Source: Hericium rajendrae (taxonomy: Eukaryota > Basidiomycota > Agaricomycetes > Russulales > Hericiaceae). Taken from it: a stretch of DNA of 64,000 nucleotides. Position numbers and translations under genes: made by a program. This document shows, in pieces, positions 15,401 to 25,414 of this stretch (position 1 is the first letter of the stretch; each line of letters begins with the position of its first letter). Under the pieces are notes generated by a model. It did not search any database and was not told where the DNA came from. It saw nothing but the letters and a program-made list of their open reading frames with translations. The stretch lies in NCBI GenBank assembly GCA_033439255.1, contig CM065881.1:3494912-3558911 (forward strand), in the 5' to 3' direction.

Positions 15401-16176
15401 GCGTTTAGAACATGGTGATGACTGGCGGATATCAGCTTAGGAAGCCCTGTGAGCCAAAATCGCACTTGAGCGAAAGACCAGAGCGTAATCGGATGGAATA
15501 CCTGTCGACCCTGACGAATGCAAGTACAGGGCAGGCCGGTCCATATCCACGGCAACTTCCTCAGCAGTCGGAGACGGACGAACATACTGGCGTAGATGCC
15601 CCGGGAAGACACCTGTTATCTTAACTATATTTAGATCGGGAAGGGCTTTCAGCTCTTCGATGACATGCATGTGTCGGTCATCGACAAGGAGATCCTGGGC
15701 ATTACATGCTTGCAGCAGATGTCGAATTGAAGCAGCAGAATTCCTCGGTGACAGAAGAACCACCTTGTGTCGATTGAGCTAACAGTAAATCACAAAGATG
15801 TCGAGCAACGCACAGAGCGATCAAGCAGCCAGGCGGCGACTTGGTAGACGTAGAACTTGTAATTGCTGTCCAGCAAAAAGCCGATGGGTCCCGCCTCTGG
15901 CTGAGCTCGTTCCTTCTCACGTACCCCCGACATGAGAAGGTCGCTCGCCGCTAGCCTGGAATCAGACTGAAGGCGTTCCCAAGTAATGGACTCGATTGGA
16001 CAATCGTCGTGATCGCCATCCATAATCCACGCGAATACTCTATCGGGGTGAGCAGTGGCCATGGAAAGGTATACATCTGGGACTAGAATGTTGCAGAGCT
16101 CTGCTGGGAAGGCGTACATCGAGTTGGCTGGGTGGACTTGGGATAAAATGACGGGATAGGCCTGGCTGGCTGCCAT
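12406..16176 (-). CDS. NRPS-like adenylate-forming reductase (A-T-R, carboxylic acid reductase)
   Basis: Activates a carboxylic acid as its adenylate, loads it on a phosphopantetheine arm and reduces it with NADPH to an aldehyde. The start is the ATG of MAASQAYPVILSQ; the two codons before it are not ATG. The adenylation domain shows LHSSGSTGLPKLISASH across an intron (core A3), GYGMSELPT (A5-like), GFSTGDLW (A7) and NGLKVNTKEI. The thiolation domain reads NFFEYGVDSLQAIQIW; its Ser carries the pantetheine. The reductase domain opens VFLVTGTTGALGSHLL and has the short-chain-dehydrogenase-type GYSQSKYVAERI (Tyr and Lys). There is no condensation domain, so it is non-peptide-forming. Basidiomycete and Aspergillus enzymes of this layout reduce aryl acids or L-alpha-aminoadipate. 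The cluster favours an aryl acid. The gene ends close to the convergent halogenase. Confidence 0.88.
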
Positions 16177-16639
16177 TTCCACAGCATTTAAGTCAGCTGT
16201 GGAAAGGTGCCCGAAAAGCTTCCCTTTCTCTTCGTTCGCGGCCCTGAAATAGAACGATGAACGAGTTGGACGAAGAATACAGCATGAGAAAACATCATCC
16301 CAAACGGAGCGCCATAGCCTCTAATCTCAGCACGAGTTTCCCACAGAGGGGCCTTGAAGAGAGATGGCTACGGCATAACTTGGGCAACTGCAAAAGACAC
16401 CGAACCCGGGATACCATACTCGCTGTTTCAAGTGGGCTATTTATTGTGTCACTCGTCCACACGTAAGACGATAACCGAGGTGTTAAGCGAATCTAACAAG
16501 ATGCGGACAACAGCGCTGACAACAGTTAAGAAAAAGGGAACATTGGTGGATTACATGTGCGCGCACTCACAGTTGCTTTCACTTTCAGGTAGCGATGATC
16601 TCTATGACCTTCTTAGAATTCCACTCAGGCCACACCCCA
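16177..16639. other. Intergenic, promoter of the A-T-R reductase
   Basis: This lies between the start of the A-T-R gene and the 3' end of the NmrA-like gene, both on the minus strand. Short plus-strand frames have no motif support. Nothing further is seen. Confidence 0.5.
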
Positions 16640-19600
16640 TTAACTGAGTTCTTCTGGTTTACCAACGATGCCTTCGCCTCGAGCCCATGCCAGGTGAAGC
16701 GCACTGAAGATATCATGTGCGTTCACCTTCAACGCTGCCTCAAGTTCTTCGGCTGACCGCAAAGTGACGTCGACCTTCTTCCCCGTCTTTTCCTGGTACT
16801 GGCGAAGGATCTCGTTGAATGACTGGGTATTACATCATGATCAGACATGACCGCGACATTTAGGAAACGTGGAACACTTACAATCCGATCGCCTTCGATG
16901 CGGAAGGTGCTCCAGTGGAGTTTCTCTGCCGACAGCGTGGTGAGGATGTGTGCGAGGAAACGGGCAATATCATGGCGCGAAGTAAAAGTGATTGGGGCAT
17001 TGCCATCGGCACCGTAGGAGGCTTTTCCATTTTCGAGGTCAAAACCCAATAATCTGAACCCCGGACGATAATGAATGCATCGTCCAGCACGAAGGGCAAA
17101 AATGAAGGGCCACACTCACGGGATGAAAATCCAGTCCGAGAAGAGCCCTGTGAACGCCAGAAGATAGGGAAGATCGAGCTCCTTTAGCATGGTATGCGCC
17201 TGACGCTTCGCGAGAAGACGACCCGACTCCACGTTGTCGGTGGGTATGCCGAACTCTGACGGCAGGAAGAGGCGGACGCCTGCAGCCTTGGCCGCCTGCG
17301 CTAGAGACGCTTGGAAGTCCAGTGCGCTGGTGGAGACTGTCGAGATGACAACGTCGATGCCTGTTAGGACCGACTCGAGCGCGTTCTGCGAAGAGTAGTC
17401 GACGGAAGCAATGCGAGCTCCTTGAGAAACGAGCTTGTCGATCGACTCATTCTTCGTCGACTGTGAAGATATCAGCACTCAATGATTTAAAGGAGAAAAT
17501 GCGTGGCGTGAAGACATCAAAGGCTGCAGTTGGACAAGATTAGAATGTCTGTCTAATAGACACGATACAAGTATATTTGTCAAGTCTATAGACTGTGGCC
17601 TACTTCCGGCCCCAGTAAAGACATACGACTTTATCTGTACGACGAATACAGGTAAAGTTGTCATCTATACGGATCTAATCGTACTATGACCCTTCGGGCC
17701 GCGTAAAATAAAGACTTTTCGCGGAGTCGAACCAAAGACCAAAGGGATCAAGAGTACTGGTGTCCAAGGAGCGTGAACCACTCGGCCATACTGGCTGATA
17801 TATTGTGTTCACGTTTATATTATATATACAGCAGTCAAGTCCCCCCGGAGCAATAGTGTATACTTGTATACTTGATTATATGTCTTTGTAGATTATATGA
17901 TTCTCCATTTTCTTTGCTGCATAGGCACTTTCGCGGAGATCCGTCCATAGTACGGATACACCCGTCCATAGTACGGATATACCTGTCCATAGTACGGATA
18001 CACCCATCCGTACAAACACATCCATCCATACGGCTTCATCTGTACATACGGCTGTATCTGTACATACCGTTTGATCTGTACATACAGCTTCACCTGTACT
18101 CAGCTAGCATTACTACAGTAGCGGTATCGCACATGTTACCGATGCCTCGGTACCAGCCCCGCACTGTGACTGCTTTGTGGTTCTCGTTGATCGCCTGTTG
18201 AGAAGGCGGTCAGTTCCCGAACATGCAAACAACATATCCGCATAGAACGCACTTCAAGACACGAAGTAACATTGTAAGAATGAACGAAAGCTGACGAAAA
18301 CAAAACAAGAAAGCAAAACAGAAATCATCTATGTATATCCCATGCGCATTCTCTTCCCCATTCGTGAGTCATCCTGGCCGACCTGCTGACTCTCCTCATT
18401 GTCCTCACCACAGCCTTACTCGTCAACCTCGTCAACTTCCTTGATAACCTGAAGGCCCCACGGCGTCATCGAAATGATCAGCGGACCGGGGTTCTCAAGC
18501 CTGCTGTCGTCAACATACAATCTAGTCATTGGTCAATGACACTCACCCGTCATCAACGCCGTCCTCCTCGCCGTCCGTGCTGCCTTCGCCATCGTCCTCC
18601 GCATTGCCCTCATCAACCTCCTCGATGACCTCGAGACCCCAAGGCATTATCGCCATCGGGACACTACCAAAGTTAGCCTCCGCATTTGCCAAACGTCAAG
18701 TATAACTCACATCAGTTCTATGTCTACCGGGGCATTGGGGTTGTTATCTCCGTTGTTGTGGTATGGGTGACAAAACATTGCGTGAAGGCAACGTACGAGG
18801 GCGAGAATAGAATAGGCGAGAATAGAATAGAGGACTTGGAAGCACATGGTTGGGAGTGATTTATGGTTTTTAGTGGGTGTTGGTGGTTGTCAATGGCATG
18901 GTCAGGCACCGGAAACGGGCTTTCGAATACGACTCACCGAATGAACACAAATGCAGCCCTAGAACAGTGCTCACCCATTCGCTCATTTCCCCAACCCACT
19001 GAAAGCAGCTTCTCTCCGTACCACGTAGTCATTGTATTGTGGTCTTGACCACCTGTTATATTGTGCGTGCTCCGAGATTTCGATCTTGATCACGGCATTT
19101 TCTGCACAAGACCGTGCGGCATACTTTCTGACTTGGTCGATCGTATGCCTCAAACTTGTCCTACCCGATCCGCTGCCATGACCCGTCCCACATTCGGTCA
19201 CTCGCCCTGCGGAATTGCTACCCAATTATGCCCCAAGTCACCCCGACGCGGCCCCGTGTCTGTGCTGCACTATCCATCCTCCGTCATTACAAGCCTTCGG
19301 ACCAGTCCTTGTCGTGCATGCCCGACGACGACCGCATGATGTCCATGGTTGATGCTACGCACACAGGTGGACATGGGCTCACTCGTGGCGATGCAGGGCT
19401 AATCCTCCAGCATGCCAGGCCGCACACTTGCGATCCGCAGGGCAGCGACTCCTCAGAATCGTATCCCGCTTCCTCAACGATCAAGCTTGATGAGATCAAG
19501 GCCAACCCCATGCCCGTCACCAGTGTCCAGACGAGCAATATCGTGGTTTCACGACTACTGCAATACTCATCGTGGTCACCATTACCCCGACCGGAGACGA

Positions 19601-22600
19601 GCACCATCAAGCTCGTCAGCCTGACCGCTCAGACGGACACCGTGACCGACAGGTACAGATGGCCCTTGCCCCATCACGAAATCCTTGCCGTCGCTCCCGA
19701 CTTGCTCTGACATGTGTGGCCTGCCTCGCGTGACAACGTGCTACAAGATGGCAGCCACCTTCTGCCCGAGGATGGCTGCTAGAAATCAAGCACACCATTG
19801 CCATCTTCTAGGCTTGCTCTGGGGCTCGCCTTCCTCCATATCTTCTCCATTGTATTGTTGACCGACTGCGTGCAGGGCAGACGGTCCTCTGTCAATATGG
19901 GATATCTCCTGCAATTTCTCATCGATACACGCCGCTTGGTCTAAGTCTAGTGTGCCCTCGCCTGTCGCGTGTTCTTCGCTGACACTGTGCGGACAGACTG
20001 TGAGTCACTCGCTCCCCTTGGCACAGTGAGACACAGCGTGGCTGACATGCCAGCCAGGAGCGCATGGAGGAGTGGCACGAGAGCGGGACCACGAGGGAGG
20101 GAGCTTTGGCAAATTCGATGGCGGACGCATGCGGTGAAACATTTGTCAGTGCACTTTTGCACGCTCTTCATGCGCGAGATAATCATAAATTGGCCAGCCC
20201 ACCTATGCAAACAATACCTCGGTATCCCGCTAACGCACACCACCACCCATCTATAACGACATCATGTCAACTACCGATGTGAATAGCCCGATGCTCTGAT
20301 CGTAGAGTTGACGATGGCACCATGCCTGCCTGTTTTTCCCATCACGAGTTAGAAGCACAACCGTCAATGGCATGTATACTCACTTTCGTGCATATGCCGC
20401 CAACGCTGTTTCTCCTGCCTCATCGTGACCCTCGGCGCACCCATGCCAAAGATTCATGAAGTAATGGAAGTATCGTACAATACGTGCCATTTCCTCTTCC
20501 AAAAGGTTGATCTCCTCCCGCCAACGGTTCCTCAGGGCACTGCATCGGAACCAATGCACCTTGACGCCTGTCCGAGATCCGTTCATTAGTATTTCATCAG
20601 CGAGAGAAAATGGGCCGTACGTTCATGGCAAAACTCCTTGAACTTTGGATTCTCCAAGTCCTCAATAAACTCGAAAGTCAACCATATCCACGACGGTCGA
20701 AGCCTACTATCACCAAGTGTCTCTTGCGTGGTGAAAACTTTGAACAGTCGCACGTCGATGGCGCTCAACGATCGGAATCTTGTGTCCTTGCTCGACAAGT
20801 CCAATGCTATCAGTCTCAACCGTTGATACGCCTCAAGCTGGGTTCAGCAATGTCAGACCTCATCTCACCATCTCCCATGCAGTTCCCCTTCACTCCCATC
20901 CAGCTTCCAGCTCCTCACCCACCAACCCCGCTCAGAGCAGTGATGTCCCTCATCTCAGGAGTTGTCAGCTACTGCAGGCCTCACTGAGGTTTCCTCAAGT
21001 TCGCTCCAGGTCGTCCTCAGCAGTTTTGGTGAGCCAATCAGGTTGCTGGCATTATGGTACCAGGTCTGTGTTGTACAGGATGCCTGGATGCCGCCTTTTG
21101 ATGGTTTTGGACCATAGATGTACCATAGAGCAGCCGAGTCCGAGATCGCCCGAGACCGCCAAGGGCGAGTTTCTTACTTGTATGGTAGACAGAGTCCCAG
21201 CTTCGAATAGAACCCCTCAGTGCACCTTTCCCCCTCAGAGCTCAGACCTCAGAAGTCTCTCTCACTGTTGTTCTCATCGTTCTCCAGACTTTAGACAAGT
21301 CCGCCCTCTTTAGGCTAGTCCGCCCGCAGCGTCGTTCATCAGATTCAGTCATATCAGCCGCTTTTCAGTCCTTTTCTCTAGGATCAGTCCGTCGTATCGG
21401 AGACCCGTGTGTCTCGTCGTTCTCCTTGTCATTCCACAGCCGTTCCTCATCCTTCCCAGCCACTTATCACCAGATCGCCTCAGTACCACCCTTAGCGAAC
21501 CGGTCGCTCCATTGTTCCTGCTGCAGTGACTCTCAGCTGCCCTCACCTCACTCCTCACTTGAGATACTTGGTCCCCTTGCACCCCCCCGGTACTCTGTTA
21601 GTTTTGGTTTTGGACACCATGGGGTCTGGAGGTCATCGAGGAGGTCCACGAGGGCAACAAGGAGGACGGCAGCGAGGGCAGGGAGGGCGACGGTGAAGGC
21701 GGCGAGGACGGCGAGGACGACGAGGACGGCAGTATGGATGATGGCGAGGACAACAGTGAGGGCGAGGATGGCAGCGAGGACAACGGTGAGGACAGCAGCG
21801 AGGACAGCATCGACGACAGCATCGACGAAGGGTGAGTGCCATACATTAACGACCAGATTGCATGTTGACAACATCAGGGCTGAGAACCCTGGTGCGCTGA
21901 TTTTGACGACACCGTGGGGCCTCCAGGTTATCGAGGAAGTGGAGGAGGTTGAAGGGTAAGGGGGCCGCGATGACAATCAGGACACCCAGCAGGTGCATTA
22001 CATATAAATGCAGGTTCTTGTTTTGTTTTCGTCAGGCTTTCATCAGTATTTTGCAATGCTATCCCACTTTCTTGTAGTGCATTGTATATGGGCATCTCAT
22101 TCGCATGTTCGGATACTGAGTGCTTCTCAACAAGCGATCAATGAGATGCACAAGGCAACCACAGCACGGCGCTGGTACGGGGGGATCGGTAACACACGCA
22201 ATACCGATAAAGCCGTACTCTGAGTATCGTACAGATGAAGCGGTCTGTACAGGTAACGCCGTATGTACAAATGTAGCACTGATATATTCGTGTATATTTA
22301 TGTAGTCGTATATACCGATACATTCGTATGTACCGATGTATCTGTATGGATAGACGCTGCGTGACAGTACCTACTCGTATGCAGCAAAGGACACAAAGAT
22401 CCGTACAGATCCACCAATGGATCAGTGCTCCTGGAAGACCTTGCTGCTGTTTATGAAATCTACAACTGACTCACTAATATCAGTCAGTATGGCCGAGTGG
22501 TTCACGCTCCTTGGACACCAGTACTCTTGATCCCTTTGGTCTTTGGTTCGACTCCGCGAAAAGTCTTTATTTTACGCGGCCCGAAGGGTCATAGTACGAT

Positions 22601-22893
22601 TAGATCCGTATAGATGACAACTTTACCTGTATTCGTCGTACGGATAAAGTCGTATGTCTTTACTGGGGCCGGAAGTAGGCCACAGTCTATAGACTTGACA
22701 AGTATACTCGTATCGTGTCTATTAGACTGACATGTCTACTACGTCCAACTGAATCGCCTCGAAGACATACGGGGCGGGTGAGGAGGACGACATCTTTGAC
22801 CTTGCCTGATGCTTTGAGGCGCAGGAGTTCTTCAGCAATGAAGGCGCCGATATTTCCAACGCCGGCGATAGCGAAGCTCTTAAAGGTAGACAT
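16640..22893 (-). CDS. NmrA / isoflavone-reductase-like NAD(P)-binding protein with a giant first intron
   Basis: Atypical short-chain reductase of the NmrA/phenylcoumaran-benzylic-ether-reductase group. Exon 1 (about 22,893-22,770) encodes MSTFKSFAIAGVGNIGAFI, the Gly-rich NADP loop, through DVVLLTRP and ends at a GTATGT donor. The next exon begins at about 17,460 after TTCACAG and reads STKNESIDKLVSQGARIASVDYSS, then GIDVVISTVS, GVRLFLPSEFG, LPYLLAFTGLFSDWIF, LLGFDLENGKASYG, FTSRHDIARFLAHIL, and ends EGIVGKPEELS. The two exons join in phase 0 exactly where the family continues, so the ~5.3 kb between them is one intron carrying an inserted element. The open frame looks intact, but expression through so long an intron is uncertain. 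Substrate unknown; it may reduce a cluster intermediate. Confidence 0.8.
17527..17802 (-). repeat. Left terminal inverted repeat with tRNA-like sequence
   Basis: Reverse complement of 22,475-22,751 with only scattered differences. Shared blocks include gtctaatagacacgatac, the GC-rich phrase cccttcgggccgcg and the tRNA-like block at 17,720-17,796. The outermost bases are CAGTTGGAC. Confidence 0.85.
17723..17788 (-). promoter_or_regulatory. Pol III A box and B box in left inverted repeat
   Basis: Read on the minus strand, TGGCCGAGTGG (17,788-17,778) fits the A-box consensus and GGTTCGACTCC (17,733-17,723) fits the B box exactly. The sequence around them resembles a Ser/Leu-type tRNA, but the T-stem and acceptor do not pair properly, so it is a tRNA-derived promoter rather than a tRNA gene. 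It would fire outward, toward the exon-2 side of the split gene. Confidence 0.65.
17941..18105. repeat. Short tandem subterminal repeats
   Basis: About three copies of a ~20 bp unit (cgtccatagtacggatacac) are followed by about four copies of a related ~20 bp unit built on tctgtacatacggct. Related gtacagatg/gtatgtac repeats occur in the opposite arm at about 22,228-22,350. Subterminal repeats of this kind are common transposase-binding regions. Confidence 0.7.
18416..18720 (-). pseudogene. Acidic small-protein gene fragment, left arm
   Basis: On the minus strand, reading toward the element end, MPWGLEVIEEVDEGNAEDD and GSTDGEEDGVDDG are followed by an intron (GTGAGT ... ACAG). The last exon reads RLENPGPLIISMTPWGLQ then VIKEVDEVDE and a stop. 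The 3' flank (ttgttttgttttcgtcag) is also shared with the right-arm copy. The 5' exon is not clear, so it is listed as a fragment. Function unknown. The repeated TPWGLQVI(E/K)EV phrase at both ends of the acidic stretch looks like an internal duplication. Confidence 0.5.
20380..20819 (-). pseudogene. Possible KDZ-like transposase C-terminal remnant
   Basis: Two minus-strand pieces look protein-like and adjoin. One reads SIDVRLFKVF-like text (exactly SAIDVRLFKVFTTQETLGD) through PSWIWLTFEFIED; the other contains VHWFRCSALRNRWREEINLL and EEEMARIVRYFHYFMNLW. A Trp/Arg-rich lead-in followed by an RWxEExxLLxEEMxRI helix is frequent at the C-terminus of KDZ (Kyakuja-Dileera-Zisupton) transposase-like proteins of Agaricomycetes. 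There is no DDE core, so this is a remnant at most. The resemblance is from memory and is weak. Confidence 0.35.
21600..21959 (+). pseudogene. Acidic small-protein gene fragment, right arm
   Basis: Mirror copy of the fragment in the left arm. TPWGLEVIEEVHEGNKEDG is followed by an Asp/Glu/Gly/Ser-rich run of about 50 residues built on repeated gaggacggcagc-type units. An intron (GTGAGTGCC ... ATCAG) leads to AENPGALILTTPWGLQVIEE and the terminal VEEVEG. The antisense frame of this run is also open and was rejected. The right copy is longer in the acidic run than the left copy. Confidence 0.5.
22475..22751 (+). repeat. Right terminal inverted repeat with tRNA-like sequence
   Basis: Partner of the left inverted repeat, ending GTCCAACTG at 22,743-22,751. 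The short difference region near 22,720-22,742 includes one small indel relative to the left copy; the rest is close to identical. Confidence 0.85.
22490..22573 (+). promoter_or_regulatory. Pol III A box, B box and T-run in right inverted repeat
   Basis: TGGCCGAGTGG at 22,490-22,500 and GGTTCGACTCC at 22,545-22,555 match the A- and B-box consensus, 44 bases apart, within the usual range. A TTTT run at 22,570-22,573 could terminate a short Pol III transcript. It reads outward, toward exon 1 of the NmrA-like gene. Confidence 0.65.
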
Positions 22894-24199
22894 CGGGAAA
22901 AAATGCGCGGAGCAGATCAAAGGAAGCTTGAGAGGCGGGGGCGGTGGGCGGTAGCACTGATCTCTGGTCCTCCGTCATGCGTTTTATACATCGAGCGATA
23001 CCTTATCGTCCCATCACATGATCATTAATTGCAATGGCACGACCCAAACGTCGTCATTCCTAGGGATAAGTAGGGCGGCCAGTCGAGAGGCAGGAGTGAC
23101 GTGAGCATGCCCGGCCTGACAAATCGCCTGCACGCAGACCTTTCAGCAGCGATTCATAAGATGCGAACGCATGCCGAGGTCAGGGATGGTCGAATTGGCC
23201 GAAGTGCTTACTGAGAGGAGGCTGGTATGTCCAAAGGTGTACGCGTTAGCACCCTCATCCCAATGTGACAGGCCGTTTAGCGGATCATAGTTTCCTGCCA
23301 CCTGCTGGCTGTTCTTGATGCATTACCAGCAGGACATCGTAAGTGAGCAGTAAAAAAGGCAGCATGAAACCGAAGTACTATACGAACTTGAGGGCACTTC
23401 ACGGAAGCCTAGTGCCATGGCGCTGTCAATGAAGGCCGTTAGCGGATTCCAGGAGGTCAGAGAGTCAGCGCCGTCGTGGCATCTTTTCTGTGTAAATAGA
23501 ATAGAGTAAATTTATTAGAGGCATTCGATCCGAAGATGTCTATCACAAGAGACTTGTTGAATCGTGCCATCCTGAGGATTCAGAAATCGAGAAATCACGC
23601 ACCTCCCCCCGATGAGCTCGGTTATGTTAGCAATGGTATCAGAAGTGAAAACGACCACTATGATATCGAAATCTCTGTACCGAGATGAATCATAGGCCGA
23701 GCCTACATGAGTAGGGGGCTTCGAGGAAGAAAGACAGCCATGACAGTACCAAGTCGAACTGTCGTGTTGCCGATGGACGTGGCGCGTCCAGAAATCCCAC
23801 GCCACAGACGCGTCAGTAGCCTCGTGTTCCGTTGCGACGAGGATGCTACTGGCAGTTTGGACGACCGGCGACTCCCCGTAATCAAAGACTTCACGGGTGG
23901 ATAAAGCCAGGGATCCCGAGACCGTTATAATATTTCTCAGAGCGGAGTCGTCGACCAATTAATTCACGAGCTAAGCAGTGCATCGGCCCAAACGAAGCAG
24001 GCCCGAGCCCGGTCCTTCGGCGATCCATAAGCAGCAGCATTATACTTCTTCCGACTCCGACTCATTTAGAGTCTCGTTGAGTTCGCTCTCAGACACATAC
24101 CCGAACTGCATCGTAAGTCGTAATAGCTCTACAGAGACCAACAGCTCATGCGGGGGCGTGTTCATGATCAGCGAGCTGACCGTGTGTTCAGTGATCAGG
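22894..24199. other. Intergenic with possible decayed coding fragments
   Basis: No gene is supported. Minus-strand phrases such as STREVFDYGESPVVQTASS (about 23,900-23,840), SLTSWNPLTAFIDSAMALG (about 23,490-23,430) and YDPLNGLSHWDEGANAYTFG (about 23,290-23,235) look like coding remnants. They do not join into one frame and I do not recognise a family. Confidence 0.35.
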
Positions 24200-25219
24200 A
24201 TGCTACGCCACGGCTCTAGACTTCTGCGCCAGCTCAGGACTAGCTCGAGTGCGCCCGTCCTCTCGCAGGCCCGCTCTGCAACTGTTCGCCACTCGTCGTC
24301 AATTCATGTAAGAGTCATCGCACGCGACGATACCGAATATCTCGGTCTAATGCAGTCTGCACCGACAGCGGCTGCAAGAGGCCTTCCGTGATCCCTCATC
24401 GCCGTATCACATGCCACCCGGGACACAAGGCCCTGCTTCGCCCGACCATCCGGCTGAAGCGGAAGATGCATTGACTTCAGCCCAGGCTAGTATAGCGGAG
24501 CAAGCGCGCGCGAAGCTGGCGAAGAAAGGCTACGACCCGGCGAGTTTCTGGGACCAGCCGATCGTGTGGGGCGACCACGATGCATTTCAGTAGGTCATAT
24601 CATTCTGTGAATCATGGACGTAGGCTCATTCGACTGCCTACGCTCCAAACTAGACACGTCAACAATGTTCGCTATGGTAAGGTCTACATCTCCGACCCCC
24701 AATTTTGCGAACAGCTGACATCGACTGGTCACTCATAGTCCGCTTCTTCGAGTCCGGCCGCATGAAATGGATCCACGCAGTCGGCGAAACCATAGGCGGC
24801 CCCGAGCGCGCACGCATGATGCTCAACGCAAAGGGCGTCTCCTTCATCCTCAAGTCCATCGAGGTCAAGTTCCGCCGCCCAACGCGATACCCCGACACCG
24901 TAAGCCCCCTCCACCTTCTCTCCAGATCCCACGTACGCTCTTACACATGCTCGCACTGGTCCAGCTTCTCATCGCGCACAAAGCGTCGGCCTATCCCGCG
25001 GCGCCGTCGGCGAACTCGCCGCCGCCGGCGCACCCGCCGCTGCACCGCACGCAGTTCCTGTTGCACGCGGCCGCGTTCTCGTACGCGCAGAACGCGGTCG
25101 TGGCGGACTCGACGAGCGTGATTACGTGGTATGATTATGAGAAGCTGAGCAAGTGCGATCCGGGGGACGAGATGTGGGCGGCTGTGCTGGCGCGGACGAG
25201 CGTGCCGCGGTCAGAGTGA
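24200..25219 (+). CDS. Mitochondrial 4HBT-type (hotdog) acyl-CoA thioesterase
   Basis: Predicted to hydrolyse acyl-CoA thioesters in mitochondria. Exon 1 encodes an Arg/Ser-rich presequence, MLRHGSRLLRQLRTSSSA, and ends SSSIH at a GTAAGA donor. The next exon resumes RLQEAFRDPSSPYHMPPG and carries FWDQPIVWGDHDAFQ. A very short exon supplies HVNNVRY, completing the hotdog motif WGDxDAFxHVNNVRY with its catalytic Asp. Later exons give RFFESGRMKWIHAVGE, VSFILKSIEVKFRRPTRYPD and the end TSVPRSE. The acceptor at about 24,377 was chosen because the alternative hits a stop at once. Three or four introns of 55-70 bp are used. Conserved single gene, with nothing suggesting it belongs to the upstream cluster. 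Confidence 0.85.
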
Positions 25220-25414
25220 GATGCAGTCGGCTGGCAATATATCCTTAGAACTGTGATCTGCCGAATGTCTGCAGTTGGAACGCACTTCGTGCACCTACGA
25301 TGTTTTCTCGATAAAGATATAGTCTTGGCGATACACCACAAACAAAACCGCCCGCTATACAATATGGGTAATAGCTACATCTAGATACCGCCCATCCCGC
25401 ACCGACACAATACG

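Larger units (their letters stand above)
17527..22751. mobile_element. ~5.2 kb inverted-repeat element inserted in intron 1 of the NmrA-like gene
   Basis: The ends are inverted copies starting CAGTTGGAC and nearly identical for about 270 bp. Weaker inverted homology continues inward for roughly 1.1 kb on each side and includes a small acidic-protein gene in each arm. The centre (about 19,000-21,400) is pyrimidine-rich and contains a minus-strand remnant with a motif reminiscent of KDZ-type transposase C-termini. No intact transposase was found, so it is either non-autonomous or decayed. A clear target-site duplication was not identified; the flanks (tcaaaggctg / aatcgcctcg) match poorly. It is called mobile because it splits a gene whose exons still splice in frame. 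Confidence 0.72.

Noticed and set aside
17723-17802. tRNA gene (Ser/Leu type) in the inverted repeats
   Set aside because: A and B boxes are good, but T-stem and acceptor pairing fail and no proper anticodon arm is formed.
21548-21976. 142-codon minus frame in the element
   Set aside because: Antisense of the Asp/Glu repeat; it is open only because the repeat lacks stops on both strands.
23515-23958. 147-codon minus frame
   Set aside because: Some phrases look coding, but they switch frame and no family is recognised; kept as a note under intergenic.
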